Below are positions 53,182 through 62,173 of a stretch of 64,000 bases of DNA, in pieces (within the stretch, counting starts at the first letter, position 1; each line of letters begins with the position of its first letter). Source of the DNA: Cyclobacteriaceae bacterium (lineage in GTDB: Bacteria; Bacteroidota; Bacteroidia; Cytophagales; Cyclobacteriaceae); NCBI GenBank assembly GCA_027533395.1, contig JAPZUF010000004.1:141304-205303 (forward strand), written 5' to 3'. The position numbers and the translations under genes were made by a program. The notes under the pieces were generated by a model. That model saw only the letters and a program-made list of their open reading frames with translations, was not told the DNA's origin and made no database searches.

Positions 53182-53820
53182 TTATTTACCGGCAGGTTTA
53201 TCTGCTGTTACACCTTCTAATACATCTTTAATTTCAACACGCTGTCCGTCTCTGTAGGGTACAATCCAAGCATCTTTCACACCCATGTCGCGCATGTATT
53301 TTTTAAAGGTATCGGCTTCCCAATAATCGCGAAATACACCAATGGTTAACTTTTGTGGTTCTGCTTCGCCTTTGGCTACTTCACCTCCAAAATTGGGATT
53401 GTTATCAAAATATTTTGATAAGTCTTTATTTTTGAAAGCTCCGATTTGTACTTTAAATACAACGCCTTTAGAAAAATCCATTGGGTTTACCGGTGGAGCA
53501 GCTTTTAATTGAGCTAATTCTGCTTTGGCAGTAGAAAGTTGAGAACGCATTTGTCCGATTTCATCTTCTAATTCTGTAATGCGAACATCTTTTTCTGCTA
53601 CACTAGATTGCAATGTTTTCACTTGTTTGCTCAATTCGCTTACCGAGTTATCAGCAGTTTGCTTCTCTTCAGTTAATTGTTTTAAAGAAGCAGGATTTTT
53701 AGCAAATTCCTTCGCTTTCTTTTTCCACTCTTTCTTTTCCTTCTTAGATAATTGCGCGAAGCTGGCTGTGGAAGCGGCCATTAGCGCCAGACAAAAAAAT
53801 ACGATGAGTCTGTTTTTCAT
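53182..53820 (-). CDS. exported coiled-coil protein with SPOR-like C-terminal domain
   Basis: A 212-residue protein with a signal peptide (MKNRLIVFFCLALMAASTASFAQ). Residues about 25-105 are a highly charged coiled coil (KKEKKEWKKKAKEFAKN, then ELSKQVKTLQSSVAEKDVRITELEDEIG). Residues 118-195 resemble a SPOR-type fold: GVVFKVQIGAFKNKDLSKYF, then KLTIGVFRDYWEADTFKKYMRDMG. SPOR domains bind denuded peptidoglycan. The family is often annotated Ezrin/radixin/moesin-like in Bacteroidota. The likely location is the periplasm. Confidence 0.72.
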   Translation of the reverse strand: MKNRLIVFFCLALMAASTASFAQLSKKEKKEWKKKAKEFAKNPASLKQLTEEKQTADNSVSELSKQVKTLQSSVAEKDVRITELEDEIGQMRSQLSTAKAELAQLKAAPPVNPMDFSKGVVFKVQIGAFKNKDLSKYFDNNPNFGGEVAKGEAEPQKLTIGVFRDYWEADTFKKYMRDMGVKDAWIVPYRDGQRVEIKDVLEGVTADKPAGK

Positions 53821-53856
53821 TGGGGTAAGGTTTAATATTTCTTAAAAGTACAAAAT

Positions 53857-55257
53857 TTATTTTTCCATTGCACCAACCATCTTTTCAGGGCGCACCCATT
53901 GGTCGAATTGTTCGTTGGTCACCAAGCCTAATTCAATAGCTGCCTGACGCAATGTTTTATTCTCTTTGTGTGCAGTTTTGGCAATTTTAGCTGCGTTTTC
54001 GTAGCCAATGTGTGTATTAAGAGCAGTTACCAACATTAATGAGTTTTCCATGTGTTGTTTGATGATAGGCAAATTAGGTTCAATTCCTTTTGCGCATTTT
54101 TCGGTAAACGATACGCAAGCATCGCCCAATAAACGAGCCGATTGTAAAACGTTAGCAGCAATAAGGGGTTTGAAAACGTTAAGTTCGAAATGCCCCATTG
54201 AGCCACCTACTGAAACTGCTACATCGTTGCCCATTACTTGCGCACACACCATAGTTAATGCTTCCGGCTGTGTTGGATTTACTTTGCCTGGCATTATAGA
54301 TGAACCAGGTTCGTTATCCGGAATAATAATTTCGCCAATGCCACTGCGTGGACCTGAACTTAACATGCGAATGTCATTGGCAACTTTCATCAATGCTACT
54401 GCCGCGCGCTTTAATGCTCCTGAAAGTTCTACCATGCCATCGTGAGCTGCCAAGGCTTCGAATTTGTTAGGAGCGGTTACAAAAGGATAACCAGTTAAGT
54501 CTGCAATCTTTTTTGCCACCAACACATCGTAACCTTTTGGTGTGTTTAGTCCGGTGCCAACGGCTGTGCCACCTAATGCTAATTCCTTTACTGCTTCCAA
54601 AGCATTTTTAATGGCTTTGATGCTGTTGGTAATTTGTTGCACATAACCTGAAAACTCCTGGCCAAGTGTTAATGGTGTAGCATCCATAAAATGCGTACGG
54701 CCTGTCTTTACTATGCTCGCATATTCTTTTGCTTTAGCTGCTAAAGTATCGCGCATCATTTCCATACCCGGTATAGTAATCTCTACCACTTGTTTATAAG
54801 CAGCAATGTGCATGGCTGTAGGATACGTGTCGTTAGACGATTGCGATTTATTTACATCATCGTTTGGGTGCAATACTTTTTTATCATCCGTTAATTTACC
54901 TCCACTTAATACATGTGCACGATAAGCAATTACTTCGTTTACGTTCATATTGCTTTGTGTACCCGAACCGGTTTGCCAAATCACTAAAGGAAATTCGTTA
55001 TCGAGTTTGCCGGTTAATATTTCATCGCATACGGTGGCAATCAAATCTTTTTTATCGGCAGCTAACACACTCAATTCGTGGTTGGCCTGTGCTGCTGCTT
55101 TTTTTAAGTAAGCGAAAGCATAGATTATCTCTTTAGGCATACTGGCTTCGGGCCCGATTTTAAAGTTGTTGCGCGAACGTTCTGTTTGTGCGCCCCAATA
55201 CTTATCGGCTGGCACTTGCACTTCGCCCATGGTATCTTTTTCTATTCTGAAGTTCAT
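53857..55257 (-). CDS. fumC: class II fumarate hydratase (fumarase C)
   Basis: A 466-residue TCA-cycle enzyme that interconverts fumarate and malate, iron-free type. It starts with [25 protein letters not shown], has the [13 protein letters not shown] and [20 protein letters not shown] motifs, and the active-site loop [15 protein letters not shown] with the catalytic Ser. Length is normal. It is a single gene between an SPOR-like and a PorE-like gene. Confidence 0.98.
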   Translation of the reverse strand: MNFRIEKDTMGEVQVPADKYWGAQTERSRNNFKIGPEASMPKEIIYAFAYLKKAAAQANHELSVLAADKKDLIATVCDEILTGKLDNEFPLVIWQTGSGTQSNMNVNEVIAYRAHVLSGGKLTDDKKVLHPNDDVNKSQSSNDTYPTAMHIAAYKQVVEITIPGMEMMRDTLAAKAKEYASIVKTGRTHFMDATPLTLGQEFSGYVQQITNSIKAIKNALEAVKELALGGTAVGTGLNTPKGYDVLVAKKIADLTGYPFVTAPNKFEALAAHDGMVELSGALKRAAVALMKVANDIRMLSSGPRSGIGEIIIPDNEPGSSIMPGKVNPTQPEALTMVCAQVMGNDVAVSVGGSMGHFELNVFKPLIAANVLQSARLLGDACVSFTEKCAKGIEPNLPIIKQHMENSLMLVTALNTHIGYENAAKIAKTAHKENKTLRQAAIELGLVTNEQFDQWVRPEKMVGAMEK

Positions 55258-55320
55258 ATATAAAATGGATTCGTTTACAGTTTATTAATTGTGGCGAATT
55301 TACATCAGGATTTGATGAAT

Positions 55321-55344
55321 AAAAAAAGGAGGTTGCTAACCTCC
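55321..55344 (-). terminator. terminator overlapping the stop codon of the PorE-like gene
   Basis: GGAGGTT (55328-55334) and AACCTCC (55338-55344) form a seven-pair stem with a three-base loop; a run of seven A on the plus strand gives seven U after it on the minus strand. The stop codon (55336-55338) lies in the loop, so the terminator is inside the gene end. Confidence 0.8.
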
Positions 55345-57336
55345 ATCTCCTTTGAAATATTTGTCTTCGTCAAACTCATTGTCTTCGCTTACCGGTTTAA
55401 TCACTTCCCCAATTTCTACAATTTTGAATTCCGTTCTTCGGTTGCGAGCACGGCCAACGGGATTATCAGTTCCATCAGGGTTGGTATTGCGCGCGATGGG
55501 TTTGGTTTCACCATAACCTTTTGCAGTTAATCGCTCAGATGAAATACCAGCGTTGATGAGGTAACGTACGGTAGACTCTGCTCTGCGTTGTGAGAGTTGA
55601 ATGTTGTAATCGTTTGTACCTACACTATCGGTATGAGAACCCATTTCAATTTTAATAATCGGATTATCTTTAAGAATATCGACCAACTTATTTAATTCAA
55701 TAGCAGCTTGTGGAGTAATATCTGCTTTATCGAAATCGAAATAAATGTTTTCGAGCACAAAGATTTTATTGAGTTCGATTTTCTCTAACACAATTAAAGT
55801 ATCTAGTGTAATATTAGTGACTAAATCTTTTAAAGTTGCCGGATTAACGGTTTTACTTCGGGTAGAATACGTTTGGCGTTTGGTTAAGTATCCATCGGCT
55901 TCGCCAAACAATTCGTAATCTTCATCGGGGTAAACGCGGAATAAAAATTTACCATCGTTACCTGTAACATAGTCAGTCATGCTCTCGCGTTTGTTATCAA
56001 GCAAGCTCACTTTTGTGTTGGGTAGAATTTGAAGCTTGCCACTCTTTTCGGGGGTATAAGCAATGCCTTGCAGAAAATAGTTAACGATTTTAAGATTGGG
56101 GTCTTCGTTTACGAAAGTAAAAATATCGTCATCTCCTTTTCCATCGGCACGGTTAGAGGTAAAGAAACCTCTGTCGGGGCGAAAAAGAAAAATTCCGAAA
56201 TCATCGGCATTAGAGTTCATGGGTTCGCCTAAGTTTTGGATCACATTTCTCCCGTTCACTCTGTTTACCACAAACATGTCTAACATACCAAAGCCCGGAT
56301 GCCCATCAGATGCGAAGTATAATTTTCCATCTTCACTCATGTACGGAAAAAATTCATCAACCGGTGTATTAATTTCTGCGCCAAGATTTTTCACTTGAGA
56401 AAAACGACCGCGTGCATCCATGCGCGCTGAATAAATATCTAAGCCTCCTTGTCCGCCCGGTCTGGATGATGAGAAATAAAGTGTGCGACCATCGGGGCTA
56501 AAAGCCGGGGTAGATTCCCAATGGTTGGGGGTGTTTACACTTCCGGTTATAGGCATGCCGGGTGTCCACTCGCCATTTCTAAAACGAGAGATGTATAAGT
56601 CTACATCTTCGCTGTCTTTCTTATTGCCAGAGTTTCCTTTGGCATACACCATGGTTTTGCCATCGGGCGAAAAGGTTACACAGCCATCGTTTACGCCATC
56701 AGTATTGATGGCTTGCGATAACGGTAATAGAGTAGCCAAATCTACGTTTGCACCACGCGATGCTACTTTATAAATGTTAGAAAATGGTTTTCCTTCGGCT
56801 GCATAAATTTTACCTGAGCCACGGTTAGAGGTAAAAAACAACTCGTTGTTAAGAAAAACCGGTGAATACTCGCCTGCCGGTGTGTTAAGGGCTTCCAGGT
56901 TTTTTACGCGATAAAAACTTTTAGTTTGTTTTACAGCTTCAATTTCTTTTAAACCATTTATCTGAGCGTTAGCAAATCTTTTTACTTTTTCATCTGTTGC
57001 AGATTTAGCCAATTCTTGAAAAACATTTTCAGCCTCGGCATATTTTCCATTGGCTTTTAAAGATTGGGCATAATAAAATCTAACGGTATCAACATTAATT
57101 CCTATTCCTTTTGCTTTGGCATAAAATGGTTCAGCTTCTTTTATGCGGTTAGATAGGCGATAACTCTCAGCTATAAAATAATTGGCTTTGCCAGGATTTC
57201 TATCTAATACTTTTTGATAAAGATTGATTGCATTTTGATATTCACCTCGGTTGAAGGTTTTCAATGCTTTTTTCTCAACGCTGCAAGAGAAAAAAACAAA
57301 AGTAAGTATCAAAAATAGGAAGTATCGCATACGCAC
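55336..57336 (-). CDS. PorE-like OmpA-family lipoprotein (TPR, beta-propeller, CRD, OmpA)
   Basis: A 666-residue lipoprotein with Cys18 in FVFFSC. Four modules: TPR repeats (about 25-150), a PD40/WD40-like beta-propeller (about 150-410, with repeats such as VTFSPDGKTMVYAKG and AFSPDGRTLYFSSSR), a carboxypeptidase-regulatory-like domain (about 425-505) and a C-terminal OmpA peptidoglycan-binding domain (about 540-650, FDKADITPQAAIELNKLV, GSHTDSVGTNDYNIQLSQRRAESTV). This exact order is that of PorE, which links the type IX secretion machine to peptidoglycan. Other T9SS genes are not in the window, and paralogs with the same modules exist, so it is named only PorE-like. Start is uncertain between Met1 and Met3. 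Confidence 0.85.
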   Translation of the reverse strand: MRMRYFLFLILTFVFFSCSVEKKALKTFNRGEYQNAINLYQKVLDRNPGKANYFIAESYRLSNRIKEAEPFYAKAKGIGINVDTVRFYYAQSLKANGKYAEAENVFQELAKSATDEKVKRFANAQINGLKEIEAVKQTKSFYRVKNLEALNTPAGEYSPVFLNNELFFTSNRGSGKIYAAEGKPFSNIYKVASRGANVDLATLLPLSQAINTDGVNDGCVTFSPDGKTMVYAKGNSGNKKDSEDVDLYISRFRNGEWTPGMPITGSVNTPNHWESTPAFSPDGRTLYFSSSRPGGQGGLDIYSARMDARGRFSQVKNLGAEINTPVDEFFPYMSEDGKLYFASDGHPGFGMLDMFVVNRVNGRNVIQNLGEPMNSNADDFGIFLFRPDRGFFTSNRADGKGDDDIFTFVNEDPNLKIVNYFLQGIAYTPEKSGKLQILPNTKVSLLDNKRESMTDYVTGNDGKFLFRVYPDEDYELFGEADGYLTKRQTYSTRSKTVNPATLKDLVTNITLDTLIVLEKIELNKIFVLENIYFDFDKADITPQAAIELNKLVDILKDNPIIKIEMGSHTDSVGTNDYNIQLSQRRAESTVRYLINAGISSERLTAKGYGETKPIARNTNPDGTDNPVGRARNRRTEFKIVEIGEVIKPVSEDNEFDEDKYFKGDGG

Positions 57337-57368
57337 TTAAAAATCAAATAAAACTACAAAAACAAAAC

Positions 57369-57860
57369 TTAGGTAGAAACCTTTTCAGGTAAAAAGCGCG
57401 CTACCCACGAAGATTTAATTTCTTGTTTAAAAAGATGAATTACGTTACCCTTTGTATTTACCAAAGTATTGTATACAAATTGCACACTATTCTCTGTAAG
57501 AAATTGTTTCAGCCTTTTTCTTTCAACGAGCGTTATGCCGGTTTCGGTATGTAAAGCCACATTTTCTCTATTTAAAAAATCGATGTTGGTATTTTCACCA
57601 ATGGTTTTTATCATTCTGAAAAGAGAATCAATCGAGCAACCACTGGCATCGGCTTCCTTTTGATTTAAACCGATTACCAGAAAATGTTCTTGTAAGATAG
57701 TGTGTGCAGCTAGCAAACTATTACCATGGGCGGTCCACCCGGCTAAATATTGATCGAGTTGTTTCTGAATAGAATAAACTTTTTCAGCATTTAGTTTTTG
57801 GTTGGCTGTAAAAATCCAAACACGAGCATCATCAGGCAATAAATCAAATCTTGTAATCAT
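57369..57860 (-). CDS. conserved protein of the Fe-S electron-transfer operon
   Basis: A 163-residue soluble protein of a family often labelled ABC transporter ATPase in Bacteroidota, although it has no Walker motifs. Visible patterns are DARVWIFTANQKLNAEKVYSIQKQLDQYL, AHGNSLLAAHTIL, EHFLVIGLNQKEADASGCSIDSLFRMIK (regions 11-85). The Cys in SGCSIDS is a candidate functional residue. It is three bases downstream of the heterodisulfide reductase B-like gene, so it is probably part of the same process. Function unknown. Confidence 0.7.
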   Translation of the reverse strand: MITRFDLLPDDARVWIFTANQKLNAEKVYSIQKQLDQYLAGWTAHGNSLLAAHTILQEHFLVIGLNQKEADASGCSIDSLFRMIKTIGENTNIDFLNRENVALHTETGITLVERKRLKQFLTENSVQFVYNTLVNTKGNVIHLFKQEIKSSWVARFLPEKVST

Positions 57861-57863
57861 ATC

Positions 57864-58649
57864 TTATAAACCTTTTGCTTCGGCAATCAGTTCAGCTAAG
57901 TCTTTTACTTTAACTTCTGCTTCTTTCTCTTTGTTTTTTACGCCATCGGTCATCATGGTCATGCAAAATGGGCAAGCTACCGCAATGGTTTTTGCTCCGG
58001 TTGCCAAGGCTTCTTCGGCACGTTCGATGTTAATTTCTTTCTTGCCTTTTTCAGCATCTTTAAACATTTGCGCACCACCTGCGCCACAACATAGACCAGT
58101 GGTTTTGCAGCGTTTCATTTCTACCAAATCGGCATCTAATGCTTCTAACACAGCACGAGGTGCTTCGTAGATATTATTGGCTCTTCCTAAATAACAAGAA
58201 TCGTGGTAGGTAATTTTCTTTCCTTTAAACTCACCGCCACCTTCGAGTTTAATTTTGCCTTCGTTTATCAATTGTTGCAGAAAGGTAGAATGATGAATAA
58301 CGTCATAATTTCCGCCCAACTCCGGGTATTCATTTTTCAGCGTGTTGAAACAATGCGGGCAAGCGGTAACTATTTTTTTTATTCCATAACCATTTAATAC
58401 TTGTATGTTGGCCATGGCTTGCATTTGAAATAAAAATTCGTTGCCGGCTCTGCGGGCAGGATCTCCTGTGCACGATTCTTCAGTACCCAAAACTGCAAAT
58501 TTTGTTTCGGTTGCCTGCATGATTTTTACAAAGGCTTTGGTTACGCGTTTGTAGCGGTCATCGTAAGATCCGGCACAACCCACCCAAAATAATACTTCGG
58601 GGGTTTCGCCTTTGGTAGCTAAATCGGCAACGGTTGGTATCGGTGACAT
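57864..58649 (-). CDS. heterodisulfide reductase subunit B/CCG-domain Fe-S protein
   Basis: A 261-residue protein with two CCG (cysteine-rich) domains. The motifs are VGCAGSYDDRYKRVTK, EESCTGDPARRAGNE and TACPHCFNTLKNEYPELG in the first half, and HDSCYLGRANNIYE and CKTTGLCCGAGGAQMF in the second. In HdrB/GlcF/LldE-type proteins such domains hold non-cubane 4Fe-4S clusters and transfer electrons to a disulfide or quinone. It pairs with the membrane Fe-S protein encoded 59122-60435, separated by a DUF1569 gene. Confidence 0.9.
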   Translation of the reverse strand: MSPIPTVADLATKGETPEVLFWVGCAGSYDDRYKRVTKAFVKIMQATETKFAVLGTEESCTGDPARRAGNEFLFQMQAMANIQVLNGYGIKKIVTACPHCFNTLKNEYPELGGNYDVIHHSTFLQQLINEGKIKLEGGGEFKGKKITYHDSCYLGRANNIYEAPRAVLEALDADLVEMKRCKTTGLCCGAGGAQMFKDAEKGKKEINIERAEEALATGAKTIAVACPFCMTMMTDGVKNKEKEAEVKVKDLAELIAEAKGL

Positions 58650-58665
58650 ATAGACTCAGTTAGTT

Positions 58666-59115
58666 TTATACTCCAAATTGTTTTAAGTGATGATCAAGGT
58701 GACGATACTGACTGCGTGCCCATTCTTCGGGCTTTAATTTTCCGAAAAAAGGATTAGGATGTGTAGTACACGCTGCGGGACCACCTGTTGAAAAAGCCTT
58801 AATGTGTTCTATTAGTATTTGTTTTTCTCTTTCAAAATCACGTTGGTTAGTTACAATAAAAGTAGGATCTGTTTTACTGTTTTTAGGAAATGGTTTAGTT
58901 CCAAAGAATAAATCTTTAACCGCCCAACCCAACAAAAAACCAATGAATCTTCTTTTGGGTTTATCAATGCCTCTGGCAATTCTTAAAAGGATAGAACAAT
59001 GCGCCATCATTTGGGCTACATTCATTTTTCCCCATAACGGCTGGCTATTGGCATTCAGTTTTTCAATTCTATATAGAATATCATTGACTACAACAGGTTG
59101 AAAAAGATTTTCCAT
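58666..59115 (-). CDS. DUF1569-family DinB-like protein
   Basis: A 149-residue protein with the four-helix-bundle pattern of DUF1569/DinB-like proteins: LWGKMNVAQMMAHCSILLRIARG (about 28-50), then FGTKPFPKNSKTDPTF, and the C-terminal HPNPFFGKLKPEEWARSQYRHLDHHLKQFG with conserved His residues that may bind a metal. Family members are cytosolic thiol- or metal-dependent enzymes of unknown specificity. Its place between two Fe-S electron-transfer genes is notable. Confidence 0.85.
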   Translation of the reverse strand: MENLFQPVVVNDILYRIEKLNANSQPLWGKMNVAQMMAHCSILLRIARGIDKPKRRFIGFLLGWAVKDLFFGTKPFPKNSKTDPTFIVTNQRDFEREKQILIEHIKAFSTGGPAACTTHPNPFFGKLKPEEWARSQYRHLDHHLKQFGV

Positions 59116-59121
59116 GCAACG

Positions 59122-60435
59122 TTATTTTGTTTCTTCTTTGGCCCAATTGAATCTGTCGGAAGGTGAGAATTTCCAGGGAGCAAAATTGGTTTCGATGTTT
59201 TGGTACATGCTATTCCACGAAGCTGGCGCACCACTTTCTTCCATCGAAACATATCTTCTTAATTCTAAAATAATTTCCAACGGATTAATCATCACCGGAC
59301 AAGCCTCTACACAAGCATTGCAACTGGTACAGGCATTAATTTCTTCTTTCGATATGTAATCACCCAATAAAGATTTGCCATCGGCTAAGCCCGGACCACC
59401 CTTAGCTATACTATTCCCTACTTCTTCCATTCGGTCACGGGTGTCCATCATAATTTTGCGAGGCGATAGTTTTTTACCGGTTTGATTAGCCGGACACTCG
59501 GCTGTGCAACGCCCGCACTCTGTACACGAGTAGGCTGCCAAAAGATTTTGCCAACTTAAGTCGTTGATGTCTTTTGCACCGAACTTACCTGAAGTAGCAG
59601 GAGGGGTAGCATTCGTATCGGCCAAACCTAACATCGACTTTACTTCGTGCGTTACAACAGGCATGTTATTGATATGACCTTTGGCCTCTAACTTAGCAAA
59701 GTAAGTGTTGGGGAAAGCCATGAAGATGTGCAAGTGTTTAGAATAGGTGACATACATAGCAAAAGCCAGAATACCAATGATGTGAAACCACCACGCAAAT
59801 CTTTCTATAAAAATTAATGTTCCATTAGATAAGTTTTCGAAGGCGGGGATTAATAATGAACTAAAGAAAAGTTTTCCAGTAGCGGTGTAGTGCGCTTCGC
59901 CTCGTACTTGTAAAAGTTGGTCGGCAGCATTCATGCAAAGGATGGCCGACATTAAGATTACTTCAATTACTAAAATCAAGTTAGCATCAAGTCTGGGCCA
60001 TTTCGTCATTTCAGCAGATTGAAAGCGAGCGATGTTCAGCACATTTCTTCTTACTAGAAAAACCACACAGGCTAATAAAACCAATACCGCCAATGTCTCG
60101 AACATGTTCATCAAAACAGGATACAGACCACCTAAAAATGGGGCAAAAACACGATGAGTACCAAGTATGCCATCGATGACAAATTCCAATACTTCTAAAT
60201 TGATGATGAGAAAGCCCGCGTAAATGAAAAAGTGGAATATGGCTGGGGTTAGTTTTTTGAACATCTTCTGTTGGCCAAAGGCAACGAGTATCATGTTTTT
60301 CAATCTTTGACCTTTATCGCCAGTTATAATGGTTTCTTTGCCTAAGCGGATGTTATCGCGCAGGCGTAATACTCTTTTTCTAATGAAAAAAACCGCAATG
60401 GCAAGGGTAATGATAAATGCAATAGACTGTATCAT
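59122..60435 (-). CDS. membrane Fe-S oxidoreductase (HdrC/HdrE-like fusion)
   Basis: A 437-residue protein. The N-terminal part has about six membrane helices of the nitrate-reductase gamma/HdrE cytochrome type (residues 5-250), with several His in helix positions that may ligate heme b. The C-terminal part (about 305-420) is a two-cluster 4Fe-4S ferredoxin domain: YSCTECGRCTAECP and INACTSCNACVEACPVMINPLEI. With the CCG protein of 57864-58649 it forms an HdrE/HdrC plus HdrB-like complex in the inner membrane, probably passing electrons between quinones and a cytosolic donor. The real electron partner is unknown. Confidence 0.88.
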   Translation of the reverse strand: MIQSIAFIITLAIAVFFIRKRVLRLRDNIRLGKETIITGDKGQRLKNMILVAFGQQKMFKKLTPAIFHFFIYAGFLIINLEVLEFVIDGILGTHRVFAPFLGGLYPVLMNMFETLAVLVLLACVVFLVRRNVLNIARFQSAEMTKWPRLDANLILVIEVILMSAILCMNAADQLLQVRGEAHYTATGKLFFSSLLIPAFENLSNGTLIFIERFAWWFHIIGILAFAMYVTYSKHLHIFMAFPNTYFAKLEAKGHINNMPVVTHEVKSMLGLADTNATPPATSGKFGAKDINDLSWQNLLAAYSCTECGRCTAECPANQTGKKLSPRKIMMDTRDRMEEVGNSIAKGGPGLADGKSLLGDYISKEEINACTSCNACVEACPVMINPLEIILELRRYVSMEESGAPASWNSMYQNIETNFAPWKFSPSDRFNWAKEETK

Positions 60436-60544
60436 AATTTCGCTTTATTCCACAAGTTGTTAAATACTATAAAATCGTTACGATTTACAAACAGTTTTGA
60501 ATTTAGTTGGATTTTGAATTAAGTGTTTTTATTTCTTTGAAGGA

Positions 60545-60575
60545 TTTGCACAAAAACGAAATTTACCTAGTTTTG
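60545..60575 (+). promoter_or_regulatory. predicted promoter of the tRNA-Phe gene
   Basis: TTTG (60545-60548), a 19-base spacer, then TAGTTTTG (60568-60575): a full Bacteroidota consensus match, with predicted start near 60581, 26 bases before the tRNA. Confidence 0.8.
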
Positions 60576-60606
60576 TGCCCCGTTACATCAATAACGCGTT
60601 TTTTAA

Positions 60607-60679
60607 GGTGATGTAGCTCAGTTGGTAGAGCAAAGGACTGAAAATCCTTGTGTCGGGGGTTCAATTCCCTCCATCACCA
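60607..60679 (+). tRNA. tRNA-Phe (anticodon GAA)
   Basis: A 73-base cloverleaf: acceptor stem GGTGATG/CATCACC, D arm GCTC...GAGC, anticodon stem AAGGA...TCCTT with loop CTGAAAA carrying GAA, and T arm GGGGG...CCCTC around TTCAATT (one G-U pair). CCA is not encoded. It stands alone, with a promoter and a strong terminator, as a monocistronic unit in the 349-base gap between the Fe-S operon and the histidine kinase. Confidence 0.98.
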
Positions 60680-60681
60680 CA

Positions 60682-60717
60682 AATAAGCTTTCTGAACAGG
60701 AAAGCTTATTTTTTTAT
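60682..60717 (+). terminator. intrinsic terminator after tRNA-Phe
   Basis: AATAAGCTTTC (60682-60692) pairs with GAAAGCTTATT (60700-60710), an eleven-pair stem with a seven-base loop, followed by a run of T to 60717. Only three bases separate it from the tRNA 3' end. Confidence 0.92.
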
Positions 60718-60784
60718 TAGGGTTTCTTCATCTTGTGCAGAATTTACTCCTTCCTAACTTGTAAAACATTTACCTGACCCACCC

Positions 60785-62173
60785 ATGTTAAAAGCTGATA
60801 TTTCAGATGTTTTTGCCCGCATCATGGCAACCTACATGGTTCAAATGGTCTTGGGTTTACTGGTAGCAGCTATTTTTCTGTACTTTAACGTCACTTATAA
60901 GCGTAGATTTCTCCGTTCTTGGGCTTTAAGTTGGTTAGCTTTTGCTTTCTATATGTTTGCTATGTTTTTGATAACTGAGCAAATGAGCCATAAACAACCA
61001 GTCTCATTAGGTTACACAATTATTTCACAAGTTTGTGCTTTTCTTCAGTTGTTATTTTTGCTTTCTGGTACTTATCAATTTGTTACAAAAAGAAAGCCTG
61101 TTCCTGTAGTTTTTTTAATGTGGACAATCGCTGTTGTATCTGTAGCAATTGTTTCTGTGTTGATGTATCAGGATAATCCTACCGCATTTAATGAAAGATA
61201 TGCGCTACGATATGGGTTAAGAACTTTGCTTTTAGGTATAGGGTATTTAATAGTTGCATGGGTAGTTTTCTTTAACAGATCCTTTATCAAAAGTTTTGGA
61301 CAGCAATTGATGGCAGTATTTTTTCTTCTTTTTAGCATTGATCAACTCTACTATTGTACAATCATCGTTGTTAATTTAAGTGGTGGTAGAATGGAAATTC
61401 CCAGTTTTTTTGGTGTAATAGATTTAATGTTAATCGCCATGATTGGTTTAGGAATGATTTTATGGCTGCTGGAAGATGAACGTGATAAATTGAGAAAGAC
61501 CAATAAAGAACTTGATAGTTTCTTATACTCTACTTCACATGATCTGAGGGCGCCATTAGCCTCAGTACTAGGAATCGCTAACATAGCCAAGTACGAAGTA
61601 AGTGATGAAAAAGCATTGCAATTATTTTCTATGATTGAAAACCGCGCGAAAAAATTAGATGCAGTTATCGGGGATATTTTAAATTTAGCACGCTCTAAAA
61701 AAATGGAGCTGAAAATTGAAGTTGTTGATTTAAATAGGATTATAGAAGAAGTATTTAGCGATGTGAAAGTTACTGCCCAACAAAATAACGTTGAGCTAAA
61801 GTATCAAGGTGAAGGAAACAACTTTTTGAATAGTGATAAAAATCAACTGAAAATAATTTTAGGCAACCTAGTGTCAAATGCAGTAAAATATCAAAATCCT
61901 GAAGAGCCCAATCCTATTGTTGAAGTAAAATTGCGTAAGGATGCCAGAAAAATTTCTATACTGGTTAGCGACAACGGTATAGGTATTCCAGAACATAGTC
62001 AACCTAAAATTTTCGAAATGTTTTATCGAGCTTCTTTGGCAACGGAGGGTACAGGCTTAGGTTTATACATTGCTAAAGAAGCTGTACAAAAACTTGGTGG
62101 AGAAATTACCTTTACTTCTGAAGAAGGAACGGGAACAACTTTTAAAATAACCTTGCCTTATTTGGGAAAATAA
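60785..62173 (+). CDS. membrane sensor histidine kinase
   Basis: A 462-residue kinase. Seven membrane helices occupy about residues 15-225 with no recognised extracytoplasmic sensor domain. A short coiled coil leads to the HisKA domain with His252 in YSTSHDLRAPLAS, then a HATPase_c domain with N box LGNLVSNAVKYQ, G1 VSDNGIGIP, F box KIFEMFYRAS and G2 GTGLGLYIAKEAV. It has no adjacent response regulator, so its partner is elsewhere. Its stop abuts the RluB-type gene stop with no gap. Confidence 0.92.
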   Translation: MLKADISDVFARIMATYMVQMVLGLLVAAIFLYFNVTYKRRFLRSWALSWLAFAFYMFAMFLITEQMSHKQPVSLGYTIISQVCAFLQLLFLLSGTYQFVTKRKPVPVVFLMWTIAVVSVAIVSVLMYQDNPTAFNERYALRYGLRTLLLGIGYLIVAWVVFFNRSFIKSFGQQLMAVFFLLFSIDQLYYCTIIVVNLSGGRMEIPSFFGVIDLMLIAMIGLGMILWLLEDERDKLRKTNKELDSFLYSTSHDLRAPLASVLGIANIAKYEVSDEKALQLFSMIENRAKKLDAVIGDILNLARSKKMELKIEVVDLNRIIEEVFSDVKVTAQQNNVELKYQGEGNNFLNSDKNQLKIILGNLVSNAVKYQNPEEPNPIVEVKLRKDARKISILVSDNGIGIPEHSQPKIFEMFYRASLATEGTGLGLYIAKEAVQKLGGEITFTSEEGTGTTFKITLPYLGK

